NCBI GenBank assembly: GCA_017470245.1
Contig: JAFUEV010000007.1
Span: 20,700-84,699 of the forward strand
Length of the DNA: 64,000 nt
Source: a bacterium
Lineage (GTDB): Bacteria > Cyanobacteriota > Vampirovibrionia > Gastranaerophilales > Gastranaerophilaceae
Direction: 5' to 3'
Shown: piece by piece, positions 35,972 to 45,533 of the stretch
Position numbering within the stretch: position 1 is the stretch's first letter
Layout of the letters: the number at the start of each line of letters is the position of its first letter
Translations under genes and position numbers: made by a program
The notes under the pieces: generated by a model
Seen by the model: only the letters and a program-made list of their open reading frames with translations
The model's database searches: none
What the model was told of the DNA's origin: nothing

Positions 35972-36583
35972 CTAAAATTGTTCTTCTAAAATATCTTTTA
36001 AACCTTTAAGTATCTTTAAATCTTCTTTTGTTTCGGGTTTGCAGTTTTTGATTATTTCTGAAAGGCCGTTTTTTATTTTCCTTTCCTTCTTTCCTCCCGA
36101 GGATTTGCCTTCTTTATGAGGATTAATGTTAACTTTTATGTTGTCGCCGGTTTTTGCATTTAAATGATTTATTAATGTTTTTAATACCGTTAACTTCCCT
36201 GTTTTTTCCCATTCTTGAAGTAATAATTTATATTTGCCTGTGAACTCGCCGGGGAATTGTTCGAACGTTTCATATAAGAAATCTAATGCTTCATGATTTT
36301 CTTTTCCAATTCTTTTATAAACTTCTTCTTCGCCTAATTTATTTAAATCGCCAAGAACTAAACCTTCATTAGCTTTTGGTTTGTCTTCCTTGGGGTTGTC
36401 CGAAGTATCCGGTCCTTTTTCTTTCCACCCTTTTTCTTTTATAACATCTTCGGCGGTTTTACCTTCGGGAATAAAAACGTGCGTGCCGTTTATGGTTATC
36501 CACTCGCCTTTTTCGTCGCCGTCTTTTTCGTTGTTTATTGCTTTTCTAAGTAAAGTTTTTAATTGTTCTTTTAGTTCGTCCAT
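35972..36583 (-). CDS. phage-derived protein of unknown role
   Basis: A 203-residue charged, Lys/Glu-rich protein. Residues about 26-60 (GEWITINGTHVFIPEGKTAE) match the W-x-T-I-N-G-x-H-V segment common in phage structural or accessory proteins. The rest is helical and soluble, without membrane segments. AAAGGAAA lies at proper spacing before the ATG at 36583, so this gene may still be expressed. It belongs to a small decayed prophage region (about 35.9-37.7 kb) with the two pseudogenes upstream. Confidence 0.6.
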   Translation of the reverse strand: MDELKEQLKTLLRKAINNEKDGDEKGEWITINGTHVFIPEGKTAEDVIKEKGWKEKGPDTSDNPKEDKPKANEGLVLGDLNKLGEEEVYKRIGKENHEALDFLYETFEQFPGEFTGKYKLLLQEWEKTGKLTVLKTLINHLNAKTGDNIKVNINPHKEGKSSGGKKERKIKNGLSEIIKNCKPETKEDLKILKGLKDILEEQF

Positions 36584-36701
36584 TTATGTTTCCTTTATTT
36601 TGTGTTTAAGATAATACCTCTGAAACAACAGAATTAAAGCATTGTTTAGAGTTTTTAATATAAGGGTTTAAATTTTTATAAATCTGGGTATAATGTATAT
36701 T

Positions 36702-36812
36702 AGATTGACTAATGAAGTACAGAAAATCGCTACTGTATCGACGGGCAAATTATCATTTTTGATAAAATCCTTATCACATGTAGGAGTTTGGCGACCTACC
36801 TTTAGTCAATCT
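36702..36812. repeat. 111-nt multi-branched inverted-repeat element
   Basis: Perfect 11-bp outer arms AGATTGACTAA (36702-36712) and TTAGTCAATCT (36802-36812) enclose three small hairpins: TACAG/CTGTA (36718-36737), TTATCA/TGATAA (36750-36765) and GTAGG/CCTAC (36780-36799). The 10-nt loops of the first and third hold TCGC and GCGA, which are complementary. The 3' arm overlaps the last codons of the nuclease-like remnant. A TATAAT at 36689 precedes it. There is no T run after either end. It may be a structured RNA or a recombination site. Confidence 0.45.
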
Positions 36813-37350
36813 TTTCATATTCTTTAGGACTTTTTAGAATTGTATCGGATGGAATTATACTCATTGTTATAACTCTATTCCTGTTTTTTTCTGTATCAAA
36901 ATATATTGGTATTTTAATCCAATCCCTTCCCCCATTTATCTCGTCTGGTGGAAGATTTGAAATATATATAATGTTTTTATTATTAACATCATAAAAAACA
37001 TTATTTTCTTTAATGATGTCTTGTACTCTTTTTGCTTGTTCTTTTGATACTTTTTGAAGAGGATTTTTGTTTTTTCTTTGTGAATGGGCAACATCACCAT
37101 AAGTTAGTTCAATATCAGAATGCCCTAATTTTATGCCTTTAGTGTTTAAATATTTAATTACATTTTCGCTAATATCACCCACTTTAATAGCATTTGTTAT
37201 TGGCTTTAAATTATCACTTAAAACACCATCTATGAACCATCCAATTTTATTTGTAAATCTTCCCTTGTCATCGTGATAACGACCTGTGGCATCAATACAA
37301 GAGTTATTTACTCCCCCAAGCGTTGCTCTTCGAGTACCTCCGTCAATGCT
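36802..37350 (-). pseudogene. 5'-truncated phage PBECR-like (MuF C-terminal) nuclease/toxin
   Basis: The open frame from GTG 37182 gives 126 residues (LGHSDIELTYGDVAHSQRKN, VSKEQAKRVQDII, IYISNLP, NRVITMSIIP), similar in layout to the small RelE/barnase/EndoU-like nuclease domains at the ends of phage head proteins. Coding-like sequence continues in frame upstream to a TGA at 37351 (ATGRYHDDKGRFTNKIGWF) without any ATG, GTG or TTG, so the natural 5' part is missing. The fold assignment is tentative. It is probably a non-functional remnant. Confidence 0.5.
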
Positions 37351-37646
37351 TCACAGAAAGTTTTTAAAAATTCCTGTTCAAATGGTATCTGATTTACAAA
37401 TACTGTTTTGCTATTAAAAACAATATTTGCCCTTTCATAGCGTGGATTTTTAACGAGGGCCAAGTGGGTAAAAATGCCGTCTAATATTTCCATTCCGTAT
37501 TTAATATTGTTTTCGCTGCCGCCTTTATCGTCAGCTTTCAATATGTCATAGGAACAGGAAACAGACCATTTAAAGTTTTTTAACTTTTTTGAAGAAAAAA
37601 CAAGAATGAAGACAGTAGCATAAATGCTGAGCCAACCGATATTCAA
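37308..37646 (-). pseudogene. remnant of a phage DUF2213-like protein
   Basis: The C-terminal half reads VSCSYDILKADDKGGS, NIKYGMEILDGIFTHLALVK and NPRYERANIVF, the pattern of phage DUF2213-type proteins (an ADD...I.NHLALV.NPRY motif). The only start in the window is a TTG without a Shine-Dalgarno sequence, and the first 20 residues do not look like the family, so the N-terminal part is lost. It overlaps the following remnant in another frame, suggesting a frame break in a once larger locus. Confidence 0.5.
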
Positions 37647-37747
37647 AAAAGCATTTATTGTGCGGTAATAAATTTGCTGAATTTTTTAAACAAAATAAAG
37701 CATAATTCGGAATTAAAGATAAATTTTCTAACAATTTTTCTGAACTT

Positions 37748-37942
37748 ATGAAAATGATTCAATTCAAAAAGAAGATTACTCAATATGACAGTCAATCCGA
37801 AATTCTATCCGCTCAAAAATCTGCCAAAAACAGACCTAATAAAATAACTTTCAACAAAGACGATAAATCAAAAAACTATATAACTAACAAATTTGATAAA
37901 AATGGCATTTTTTTATTCAGGAAGCCAATGTATTCAAATTAA
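37748..37942 (+). CDS. doubtful small ORF at the edge of the phage remnant
   Basis: A 64-residue Lys/Asn-rich ORF (MKMIQFKKKITQYDSQSEIL...) with no Shine-Dalgarno sequence and no recognised family. The composition is what AT-rich non-coding DNA would give. It is followed by a bidirectional terminator, which is the only support for expression. Confidence 0.2.
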   Translation: MKMIQFKKKITQYDSQSEILSAQKSAKNRPNKITFNKDDKSKNYITNKFDKNGIFLFRKPMYSN

Positions 37943-37991
37943 AGAGACACGAACAATAAAAAATTCAGATATTTTGTAGGATATCACGAAT

Positions 37992-38025
37992 AAAAAAATG
38001 GAAGTATAAAATACTTCCATTTTTT
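37992..38025. terminator. terminator downstream of the pentapeptide gene
   Basis: Arms AAAAAATGGAAGTAT and ATACTTCCATTTTTT around an AAA loop. Placed 18 bp past the pentapeptide stop codon. Confidence 0.9.
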
Positions 38026-38042
38026 CAAAACAAACCTTAATA

Positions 38043-38558
38043 TTAATAATCGGAAACTTGGCTTTCTTCTTCTTCCTCATCTTCTTTCGTATAATTTGTA
38101 TCAAAATCATCAGGAAGAAGTTCATTATCAGGCCAAATTGTAGTTTCATCAGCACGAGTAGCAGAAAGATTATCACAAGCAGAGAAATCAGAATCACTCA
38201 AATCTGCTTCTTTTACTATACATCCTGCCATATCAGCATCGGTAAAATTGCAATAACTAACTGTTGCATAACTGAAATCAGTACCATTTAATATACTTTC
38301 AGAAAAATCACATTCAATTACATTAGCCCTTGTAAAGTCTGCAGCATTCAAATCACTGCCTGTAAAATTACAATTTGAGATATGTGTATCATTAAAGGAA
38401 GTACCAGCCAATTCCGTATTGGTAAAATCAATATTTTCCAATGTAATATTAGAAAAATCAAGCTCGGTTAAATCCAATTCTTCAAGGTTCTTTTTATACG
38501 AATTATATTCATCAGGATTTTTAATTATCAATTCTACAAGTTCTTCTTTTGAATACAT
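38043..38558 (-). CDS. pentapeptide-repeat protein
   Basis: A 171-residue acidic protein. ATG 38558 with AAGGAG eight bases upstream is preferred over the TTG before it. Residues about 28-135 are about 20 tandem A(D/N)-[LF]-x-x repeats (LDFSNITLENIDFTNTELAG, ADFTRANVIECDFSESILNG), which form a right-handed square beta helix. The tail is Glu-rich (KEDEEEEESQVSDY). Such helices can mimic DNA (gyrase protection) or serve as structural scaffolds. Neither role is shown here. It is a single-gene unit. Confidence 0.9.
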   Translation of the reverse strand: MYSKEELVELIIKNPDEYNSYKKNLEELDLTELDFSNITLENIDFTNTELAGTSFNDTHISNCNFTGSDLNAADFTRANVIECDFSESILNGTDFSYATVSYCNFTDADMAGCIVKEADLSDSDFSACDNLSATRADETTIWPDNELLPDDFDTNYTKEDEEEEESQVSDY

Positions 38559-38774
38559 CAACTATCTCCTTTGTCTGACATACATAATACTAACCATAAT
38601 CCTATTCCACAATTATGCATGTTTATAACATGTAATTTAGAATTTCATTAGGAATAATTTTATTTTCTTATTTATATATTTATTGTCAAGAATTATTTTA
38701 TTTTTAAGGCAATTTTTAAAAGCAAAATGTTTTTATATATACATATAAGTTGTATTTAATTAGGTTATATAATT

Positions 38775-39575
38775 TTGAGTTTACCGAGTGTTCAAAAACA
38801 AATAAATATACCGTGTGGTAATTTTATAAATAATAATATTCATCCGATAAAACATTATTATAAAGATGCTTTGCTAAGTGATGATTTATTTACACACGAA
38901 AAAGCTGCAAAAAAAACTATAAACGAAATAAGACCTACAAAAGTAGGGGATTTATACAATCCAAAACAACTTTTATCAGCATATTCAAATCCTAAATGTA
39001 TACAAAAAATGATAGATGCAAATCCGAAAATAAATGATATTTTACAAGAAAAAGGAATTGATACCAATATCTGTCAGACCAATATAAGTAACATTTTAAA
39101 TTCACATATAACAACTACTACATCATTTGCCTTGCAAATTGCAAATCAAATGAACATTAAGCCGCAAGACAAAAAACTTCTTGAACAAGCTTGTGTATTC
39201 CATGATTTCGGAAAAGTTTTAATTCCTTCTGAAATTTTGGATAAACCGGGGCATTTAACAGAGGAAGAAAAATCAGTTGTTGATTTACACTCTCAATTAG
39301 GATACGAATTATTATCAACAACAGGAATGAATAACAGAGTTTTAAATCTAATTAAAAATCATCATAATCCAATGTCTGAAAATGCAGATGTTCTGGGACA
39401 AATATTGTCTGTCGCCGATATATATTCGGCGCTAAGGGAGGACAGAAGTTACAAAAACAGTATGTCAGAGCAAGAAGCATTAAATCTCTTAGACCAAAAA
39501 GCAAGGGAAGGTGAAGTAAGTACAGAAGTAGTGAATGCATTAAAAAAGGCATTAACATCTGCTAAAGTGGCATAA
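38775..39575 (+). CDS. HD-domain protein, HD-GYP-like but lacking GYP
   Basis: The 266-residue protein starts at TTG 38775 (alternative ATG starts lie too far inside). The domain at about 105-250 shows ACVFHDFGKVLIPSEILDKP, DLHSQLGYELL, IKNHHNP and VADIYSALREDRSY, the order of HD-GYP c-di-GMP phosphodiesterases. The DGxGYP loop after HHE is missing. It may still hydrolyse a phosphoester, or only sense one. The N-terminal 100 residues are family-unknown (MSLPSVQKQINIPCGNF). Together with the GGDEF protein at 8.5 kb it hints at c-di-GMP signalling. Confidence 0.78.
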   Translation: MSLPSVQKQINIPCGNFINNNIHPIKHYYKDALLSDDLFTHEKAAKKTINEIRPTKVGDLYNPKQLLSAYSNPKCIQKMIDANPKINDILQEKGIDTNICQTNISNILNSHITTTTSFALQIANQMNIKPQDKKLLEQACVFHDFGKVLIPSEILDKPGHLTEEEKSVVDLHSQLGYELLSTTGMNNRVLNLIKNHHNPMSENADVLGQILSVADIYSALREDRSYKNSMSEQEALNLLDQKAREGEVSTEVVNALKKALTSAKVA

Positions 39576-39577
39576 AA

Positions 39578-39602
39578 GAAAGAACCCTTAGTGGGTTCTT
39601 TC
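39578..39602 (-). terminator. terminator downstream of rpmB
   Basis: 10-bp stem GAAAGAACCC / GGGTTCTTTC with a 5-nt loop. Followed by a T run only on the minus strand, so it serves the L28 gene ending at 39626. Confidence 0.75.
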
Positions 39603-39625
39603 AAGGATTATGTTTGATAAAAATA

Positions 39626-39817
39626 CTATATAGCTCGTTGAACCTTACCTGCTCTTAAACAGGAAGTACAAACATTTACTCTTTTTATAGTACCGTTATC
39701 ATTAATTTTTACAGACTGCAAATTTGGAGATTGTCTGTAAACATGATGTTTATGAGAAAATGAAAGTTTTGCTGCTTTCAATGGTTTTTTTCCGCAAACT
39801 GCGCATTCTACTGACAT
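39626..39817 (-). CDS. rpmB: 50S ribosomal protein L28 (zinc-binding form)
   Basis: The 63-residue bL28 has CAVCGKKP at the N-terminus, SHKHHVYRQSPNLQSVKIND in the middle and VCTSCLRAGKVQR at the end. The two CxxC pairs mark the zinc-binding variety of the protein. AAAGGAAA precedes the ATG. Part of the large ribosomal subunit near the 23S rRNA. Convergent with the HD gene and divergent from dgt across 173 bp. Confidence 0.96.
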   Translation of the reverse strand: MSVECAVCGKKPLKAAKLSFSHKHHVYRQSPNLQSVKINDNGTIKRVNVCTSCLRAGKVQRAI

Positions 39818-39990
39818 TTTATTTTCCTTTCAAATATTTAATAATTCTTTAATATACTTGATGATATACAAAAAAAAACATATAATCAAGCATTTTCTGA
39901 ATAATATATTACGTAATCTAAACAAAGATTATAATCAAACTGTAAATAGGCAATATTTTATAATAAAATATTATAGGATAGGGATTAATA

Positions 39991-41037
39991 ATGAAAATAG
40001 ACGGAAAAACAGTTAGAGAAAGGATAGAGGAGAGAGAAAAAGCTTATTTATCTCCGCTTGCAACAAAAAGTTCTGAAACAAAAGGACGCAAAAGATATGA
40101 AGAACCTTGTAAATTGCGTACGGAATTTCAAAGAGACAGAGACCGAATACTCCACTCTAAAGCATTCCGAAGATTAAAACACAAAACTCAAGTATTTTTT
40201 TCTCCTTATGATGATCATTTCAGAACACGAATGACACACACTCTGGAAGTTTCACAAATAGCAAGAACGCTTGCAAGAGCATTAGAATTAAATGAAGACT
40301 TGGCTGAAGCAATTTCTTTAGGTCATGACTTAGGTCACACCCCTTTTGGTCACAGTGGCGAAAGAGTATTAAACGAACTTATGCCTGACGGATACAGGCA
40401 TAATGAGCAAAGTGTCAGGGTAGTACAATTTATAGAAGACTTGAATTTAACGGAAGAAACGCTTGATGGAATTTTAAACCATTCATATCAATGCTTGCCA
40501 AATACATTAGAAGGTCAAGTTGTAAGAATTGCAGATAAAATTGCATATATTAATCACGATATTCAAGATGCAATTCGTGCAGGAATAATAAAAACAGAAG
40601 ATATCCCCCAAGAAAGTATTAATTATTTTTCAACAACTAACAGAATAAGAATAACAAAACTTGTAAATGATATAGTTGAAACAAGCTATCAACAGAATAA
40701 AATATCAATGTCCGAAGAATGTTTTGAACAATTCATAAAGCTAAGAAAATGGATGTTCGAGCATGTCTATAATAACTCACCGGCTAAATTGGCTGAAGAT
40801 AAAGCTCAAAACGTAATAAGACGTCTGTTTGAATTTTACTGTGAAGAACTAAGTAAAACCTATCCTAATTCAGACAATAACATAATTATGCAAACAGCAT
40901 GTGATTATGTATCTGGAATGACAGACAGATATGTTCTTATAAAATTTGAGCAGAATTTCTTACCGTCACCATTAAAACAACAAAACAATGATGAATTTTT
41001 ATATAAATTAGCATTAATGAACGGACTTCAAAAATAA
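39991..41037 (+). CDS. dgt: deoxyguanosinetriphosphate triphosphohydrolase-like protein
   Basis: HD-superfamily dNTP triphosphohydrolase of 348 residues. N-terminal YEEPCKLRTEFQRDRDRILH and AFRRLKHKTQVF, the metal-binding His in RTRMTHTLEVSQIAR, the HD pair in SLGHDLGHTPFGHSGE, RHNEQSVRVVQ and the distal Asp in RIADKIAYINHD. It removes triphosphate from dNTPs and so tunes nucleotide pools. AGGATAGGG precedes the ATG. Its TAA is directly followed by the dnaG ATG, placing it at the head of a dgt-dnaG-rpoD macromolecular-synthesis operon. Confidence 0.93.
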   Translation: MKIDGKTVRERIEEREKAYLSPLATKSSETKGRKRYEEPCKLRTEFQRDRDRILHSKAFRRLKHKTQVFFSPYDDHFRTRMTHTLEVSQIARTLARALELNEDLAEAISLGHDLGHTPFGHSGERVLNELMPDGYRHNEQSVRVVQFIEDLNLTEETLDGILNHSYQCLPNTLEGQVVRIADKIAYINHDIQDAIRAGIIKTEDIPQESINYFSTTNRIRITKLVNDIVETSYQQNKISMSEECFEQFIKLRKWMFEHVYNNSPAKLAEDKAQNVIRRLFEFYCEELSKTYPNSDNNIIMQTACDYVSGMTDRYVLIKFEQNFLPSPLKQQNNDEFLYKLALMNGLQK

Positions 41038-42924
41038 ATGGCCGAAACACAAAAAACATACAGCGAAGTAATAGATGAAATACGCAGCAGATTGGATATA
41101 CTTGATGTTGTGCAATCAAGAGTTGTTTTAAAAAAGAAGGGGGCAAACTATTGGGGGTGCTGCCCATTTCATAATGAAAAGACTCCATCATTTTGTGTAA
41201 ATCCGCAAAAGGGTATTTTTAAATGTTTCGGTTGCGGAGAAGGCGGAGATGCCATTAGCTTTTTAATGAAAATAAATAACCAAACATTTGGTGATGTCAT
41301 AAAAGATTTGGCACAACAATTTAATATCGAACTGCCACATACACACAAGGACTCTAAGAAATACACGGAAGAAAAAGAACAAATAAAATCATTATTGGAC
41401 AAAGCATGTGATTATTTTCACAACAATCTTTATACAATGCCTGAAGCAAAAATAGCGTTAGAATATCTTAATAAAAGGGGTATAACAAAGCAAATAATAG
41501 ACGAATATAAGCTTGGATATTCTCCCAAAGGATATAATGAGCTCCAAAACAAATTCAAGTCAGAATACACTCCAACAATATTTGAGAAAGCCGGTTTGGT
41601 AGTTAAAACGGAAAAGAACGAAGTAATTGACCGTTTTAGACACAGAATAATGATTCCGATAAGCGATGAATCAGGTAACGTTATAGCATTTGGTGCAAGA
41701 GCTATTGACGCAAATCAAAACCCTAAGTATCTCAATTCCCCTGATACAATCCTCTATAACAAAAGCAGAATATTATACGGTATAAATATAGCAAAGCAGC
41801 AGATTATTCAAGATGACTTTGTTGTAATAATGGAAGGTTATTTTGATGTAATATCAGCTCAAGCCGCAGGTTTAAAAAATGCAGTAGCCTCATGCGGAAC
41901 GGCATTAACTGTTGACCATGTGCGATTAATAGCGAAATATTCAAAATCAAGGAAAATATATTTATCATTTGATACTGATACAGCAGGTTTAAACGCAACA
42001 AAAAGAAGCACAAACGTAATTAAAGAAGCATTTGCAGGACTCGGAAATTTAAAAATATACGATAAAGCCTATTCTTCTTTGAATGATGACCAATATACGT
42101 GTGAGATTAGAGTAGTTGCGCCTTTTGACAGCAAAGATCCTGACGAATACATTAGAGAATACGGAATTGAACAATATAAAAAATACATAAAAAAAGCCCC
42201 CCTACTCTTAGATTTTGAGTTAGAACAAATATTAAAAGACTTTAAAAGTGACTTTTCTCCAACAGATAAGTTAGCGATGGTAAAAAAAATCATGCCTTTA
42301 ATCGAGGAAATTCCAAACAATATAGTTCAAAATGAATATATAAAGCTTGTTGCTGAAAGAATAGATATTGACGAAAAAGCTTTAGTTAGGGAAATAAACC
42401 GGAGCAATAAATTGCAAAACACTATAAATAAAGATTATACGGGAATTGTAACAAAATCTTCAAATATTAGTGAAAAAGCACAAAAAAATTTATTATCCTT
42501 GTTTTTAGCTTGTGGAACGAAAACAGACATAGAATATTTATCAGAAAATATAAAAAATGTTAAATTTATAGATAAAAACTTAATTATTATCTTGGAAGCA
42601 ATTGACAAATTGTCATGTCAGATAAATAATAATGTGGACCAATTAATACAGTCCCTGTATGTACAATTCGCTGAGGATAATCAATTAAAGGAAATAATAA
42701 CAGATTTAATATATATAGCCGATAGTTTTAAAGGACTTTCAGAAAAGGATTTTAAAGCTATAGTGCAAGAGAACATATCAAGGCTTCAAAGATATCAAGC
42801 TGACTGTGAGAAGAAAGAACTATCATCTAAGTATAAAAAGCTGGATGATGAGGATTCTGAAGCGATTGAAGTTCAAATGCAGTTAAGAGAAAAGATAAAA
42901 AACAAACAAAAAATCGGAGATTAA
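41038..42924 (+). CDS. dnaG: DNA primase
   Basis: Makes RNA primers at the replication fork. The 628-residue protein has an N-terminal zinc ribbon ([13 protein letters not shown], then [11 protein letters not shown]), an RNA-polymerase core (about 115-250) and a TOPRIM domain with [13 protein letters not shown] and SFDTDTAG acidic residues. The C-terminal helicase-interacting region is helical. It starts directly after the dgt stop codon, with no gap, and ends 5 bp before rpoD. Confidence 0.97.
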   Translation: MAETQKTYSEVIDEIRSRLDILDVVQSRVVLKKKGANYWGCCPFHNEKTPSFCVNPQKGIFKCFGCGEGGDAISFLMKINNQTFGDVIKDLAQQFNIELPHTHKDSKKYTEEKEQIKSLLDKACDYFHNNLYTMPEAKIALEYLNKRGITKQIIDEYKLGYSPKGYNELQNKFKSEYTPTIFEKAGLVVKTEKNEVIDRFRHRIMIPISDESGNVIAFGARAIDANQNPKYLNSPDTILYNKSRILYGINIAKQQIIQDDFVVIMEGYFDVISAQAAGLKNAVASCGTALTVDHVRLIAKYSKSRKIYLSFDTDTAGLNATKRSTNVIKEAFAGLGNLKIYDKAYSSLNDDQYTCEIRVVAPFDSKDPDEYIREYGIEQYKKYIKKAPLLLDFELEQILKDFKSDFSPTDKLAMVKKIMPLIEEIPNNIVQNEYIKLVAERIDIDEKALVREINRSNKLQNTINKDYTGIVTKSSNISEKAQKNLLSLFLACGTKTDIEYLSENIKNVKFIDKNLIIILEAIDKLSCQINNNVDQLIQSLYVQFAEDNQLKEIITDLIYIADSFKGLSEKDFKAIVQENISRLQRYQADCEKKELSSKYKKLDDEDSEAIEVQMQLREKIKNKQKIGD

Positions 42925-42929
42925 CTTTA

Positions 42930-44039
42930 ATGAGCAAAAAGAAACTATCAGATTTATCAGTAGTCGGAATTATGGACGAGGATGAAGAAATGGAAAATGA
43001 AACATCAGAATCTTCAGGTATCATTCTTATGACAGAACCTGAATCAATTAGCCGTGACGGTATGGATGTTATCATTAATTCCGAACGTAACAAGATTATT
43101 GATACAATGGAAAATGAAGACTTATTTTCTGCCGACATGACAGAAGAAGATGAAGAAGAAGATGTATCATTAACTGATGCACTTCTTACTAAAGGTGTTT
43201 CTTTTGATGACCCTGTAAGAATGTACCTAAGAGAAATAGGTCGCATTAAATTATTAACAGCAGAACAAGAAATTGATTTGGCAAAGAAAATTATTCAAGG
43301 CGGAAATGCCGGTGTTATAGCTAAAAGGAAGCTTGTTCAAGCAAATTTAAGACTTGTTGTAAGTATTGCTAAAAAATATGTAGGCAGAGGCATGTTATTC
43401 TTGGATTTAATTCAAGAAGGAAATCTCGGCTTAATTAGAGCAGCAGAAAAATTCGACCATGAAAGAGGATATAAATTCTCTACTTATGCAACTTGGTGGA
43501 TTAGACAAGCAATCACAAGAGCAATTGCTGATCAAGCAAGAACTATAAGAATACCTGTTCACATGGTTGAAACAATCAACAAATTAAAGAAAGTTACAAG
43601 AAAGTTAGCTCAAGAACTTTCAAGAAAGCCAACCGAAGAAGAATTAGCTGTTGAAATGAACATTTCTGTTCCGAAATTAAGAGAAATAATAAAAGTTGCA
43701 CAAGAACCTTTATCTCTTGAAACACCTATCGGAAAGGAAGAAGATTCAAGATTAGGTGACTTTATTGAAGACAGAGATGCTGATGCACCTGTTAAAACAG
43801 TTGCGCAAGAACTTTTAAGAGAAGACCTTGCTGAAGTTTTAAGCGGTTTATCACCAAGAGAAAGAGATGTTCTTCGTTTAAGATTCGGTATGGATGACGG
43901 ACGTCAGAGAACTCTTGAAGAAGTAGGACAATTGTTTGGCGTTACAAGAGAACGTATCAGACAAATTGAAGCAAAAGCACTCAGAAAACTAAGACATCCA
44001 AACAGAAGCAAACGACTAAAAGAATATATAGAAGTTTAA
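42930..44039 (+). CDS. rpoD: primary RNA polymerase sigma factor (RpoD/SigA)
   Basis: A 369-residue housekeeping sigma-70. An acidic N-terminus without the large region-1.1 insertion, then region 1.2 ([19 protein letters not shown]), region 2 ([37 protein letters not shown]), region 3 and region 4 ([35 protein letters not shown]). It directs recognition of the TATAAT-type promoters seen in this window. GGAG lies about 10 bases upstream. Last gene of dgt-dnaG-rpoD, closed by a terminator. Confidence 0.97.
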   Translation: MSKKKLSDLSVVGIMDEDEEMENETSESSGIILMTEPESISRDGMDVIINSERNKIIDTMENEDLFSADMTEEDEEEDVSLTDALLTKGVSFDDPVRMYLREIGRIKLLTAEQEIDLAKKIIQGGNAGVIAKRKLVQANLRLVVSIAKKYVGRGMLFLDLIQEGNLGLIRAAEKFDHERGYKFSTYATWWIRQAITRAIADQARTIRIPVHMVETINKLKKVTRKLAQELSRKPTEEELAVEMNISVPKLREIIKVAQEPLSLETPIGKEEDSRLGDFIEDRDADAPVKTVAQELLREDLAEVLSGLSPRERDVLRLRFGMDDGRQRTLEEVGQLFGVTRERIRQIEAKALRKLRHPNRSKRLKEYIEV

Positions 44040-44068
44040 AAAAGAGGGTTTAAAACCCCTCTTTTTTT
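44038..44068. terminator. bidirectional terminator after rpoD
   Basis: AAAAAAGAGGG and CCCTCTTTTTTT arms with an 8-nt loop, between convergent rpoD and the DUF486 gene. Confidence 0.85.
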
Positions 44069-44077
44069 TATATTCTT

Positions 44078-44419
44078 TTACCATTTTTTAAATATAAAGA
44101 AGACAGCAAGTATTATAAAAAAGAATCCGACAAGATAATTCCAACGAAATTCCTCTTTTAAATACAAAATAGAAAATACACTAAAAACGATTAAAGTTAT
44201 AACTTCCTGCATTGTTTTTAATTGAGCAGCAGAAAAATATTCATGTCCAATCCTATTTGCAGGTACTTGAAAACAATATTCGAGAAGTGCAATTGACCAA
44301 CTAACTAAAATAACAATCCATAATGCGGTACTTTTATATTTTAAATGACCGTACCATGCAAATGTCATGAACACATTTGATATTGTTAATAATATTATCG
44401 GTAAAAACTGTCTCAACAT
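44078..44419 (-). CDS. DUF486 (DMT-like) small membrane protein
   Basis: The 113-residue protein has four hydrophobic helices and the DUF486 signatures SNVFMTFAWYGHLKYKS, SWSIALLEYCFQVPANRIGH and AAQLKTMQEVITL. It belongs to the drug/metabolite-transporter fold, but no substrate is known. No clear Shine-Dalgarno sequence precedes the ATG. Single gene, divergent from the glycosyltransferase pair. Confidence 0.9.
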   Translation of the reverse strand: MLRQFLPIILLTISNVFMTFAWYGHLKYKSTALWIVILVSWSIALLEYCFQVPANRIGHEYFSAAQLKTMQEVITLIVFSVFSILYLKEEFRWNYLVGFFFIILAVFFIFKKW

Positions 44420-44513
44420 AGCAATAATTATAATATAAAAAATTATTTTATTTCAATTAAATATACCCGAGTAGCTAATATTAAAAGCCTTTGTCATTAT
44501 ATAAAATGTTAAA

Positions 44514-45533
44514 ATGACAGAGAACGATAAAGTAATATTTACAATAATAGCACTTGGGCATTTGGGAGATACAATACTGGTTGAACCATTATGCAAAAAT
44601 ATAAAACAGCAATTTCCCAAAAGTAAAATAATTTTTATTACAAACAAATTATTTGAAGAAATAGCTTTGGGATTTGAAAGCGTTGATATGGTATGCGGAT
44701 ATGATAAGAGAAAAAAACACAAAGGTATTTTAGGTTTTTTAAAATTCACAAAAGAATTTCCTTATAAGAATAAAATTGATTATGCTATAATAACACACCC
44801 TCACGAAAGAAGTATTTTTACGGCAAAAGCTATAAGGGCTAAAAATATAATTTCATTGCCGATTAAAAATAGTCCGTTAAATTTATTAATAAATAAAAAA
44901 AGGAATTACAATCGAAATGAAATAAAAAATACATTTAAAGGTGATTTTAATTCAAAATATCTAAGCGAACTTTGCTATTACGAAAATTTACCTGTATCAT
45001 ACATTAGAAAAGACATAAATTATGAAGAAATAAGAAAAAAATATAATCTTCCTTTACACTATACAGTACTTTCTCCCACTTCTAAAGAGATTATCAAAGA
45101 CTGGGATTACAATAATATAAAAGAATTCATTATTAATAATAAATATAATACTGTTTTAATCGGTACTGAAAAAGCAAATAAAATTGCTAAAATATTACAA
45201 AAAGAAGGAACTAAATTTATAGACTTAACTAATAAAACAACAATTACGGATTTAGGTGCTATAATAAAAATGTCTGATACTTGTATATCAGTAGATACAG
45301 GAACATTTCATTTATCTTACGCTCAAAATGTTAAAACAATAGGTTTATTTTTCAACAAAAGAATGGAAAGAGAGTGGGTTCCTAAATCAACAGATATAAC
45401 AATCCTTGAAGGCAAAAAATATATAAATAATAAGCAGATTGTTTGTGAAAAAAATATAAAAGCACAGGACGTATTAAAAGAATTAGAGAAGTTGGATTAT
45501 GGAAAAGATAAATGTTTGTTTAACATGCGATGA
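44514..45533 (+). CDS. glycosyltransferase family 9 (heptosyltransferase-like)
   Basis: The 339-residue GT-B enzyme has the N-terminal ALGHLGDTILVEPLCKNIKQ (LGDxxxxxP motif) and the C-terminal ISVDTGTFHLSYAQNVKTIG (D-T-G-x-x-H motif) that define GT9. Family members add heptose or related sugars to lipopolysaccharide core from ADP-sugars. The C-terminus overlaps the next glycosyltransferase by 35 bp, so both probably act on the same glycan. Confidence 0.88.
   Translation: MTENDKVIFTIIALGHLGDTILVEPLCKNIKQQFPKSKIIFITNKLFEEIALGFESVDMVCGYDKRKKHKGILGFLKFTKEFPYKNKIDYAIITHPHERSIFTAKAIRAKNIISLPIKNSPLNLLINKKRNYNRNEIKNTFKGDFNSKYLSELCYYENLPVSYIRKDINYEEIRKKYNLPLHYTVLSPTSKEIIKDWDYNNIKEFIINNKYNTVLIGTEKANKIAKILQKEGTKFIDLTNKTTITDLGAIIKMSDTCISVDTGTFHLSYAQNVKTIGLFFNKRMEREWVPKSTDITILEGKKYINNKQIVCEKNIKAQDVLKELEKLDYGKDKCLFNMR

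Noticed and set aside
36702..36812. Cloverleaf-like element as a tRNA or an integron attC site
   Set aside because: There is no T-loop GTTCRA, no anticodon arm of the right size, no CCA-compatible acceptor stem, and no RYYYAAC/GTTRRRY core pair.
38767..38772. TATAAT as promoter of the HD-domain gene
   Set aside because: It ends two bases before the TTG start codon, so transcription would begin inside the coding region. It is probably an AT-rich coincidence or the start codon is elsewhere.
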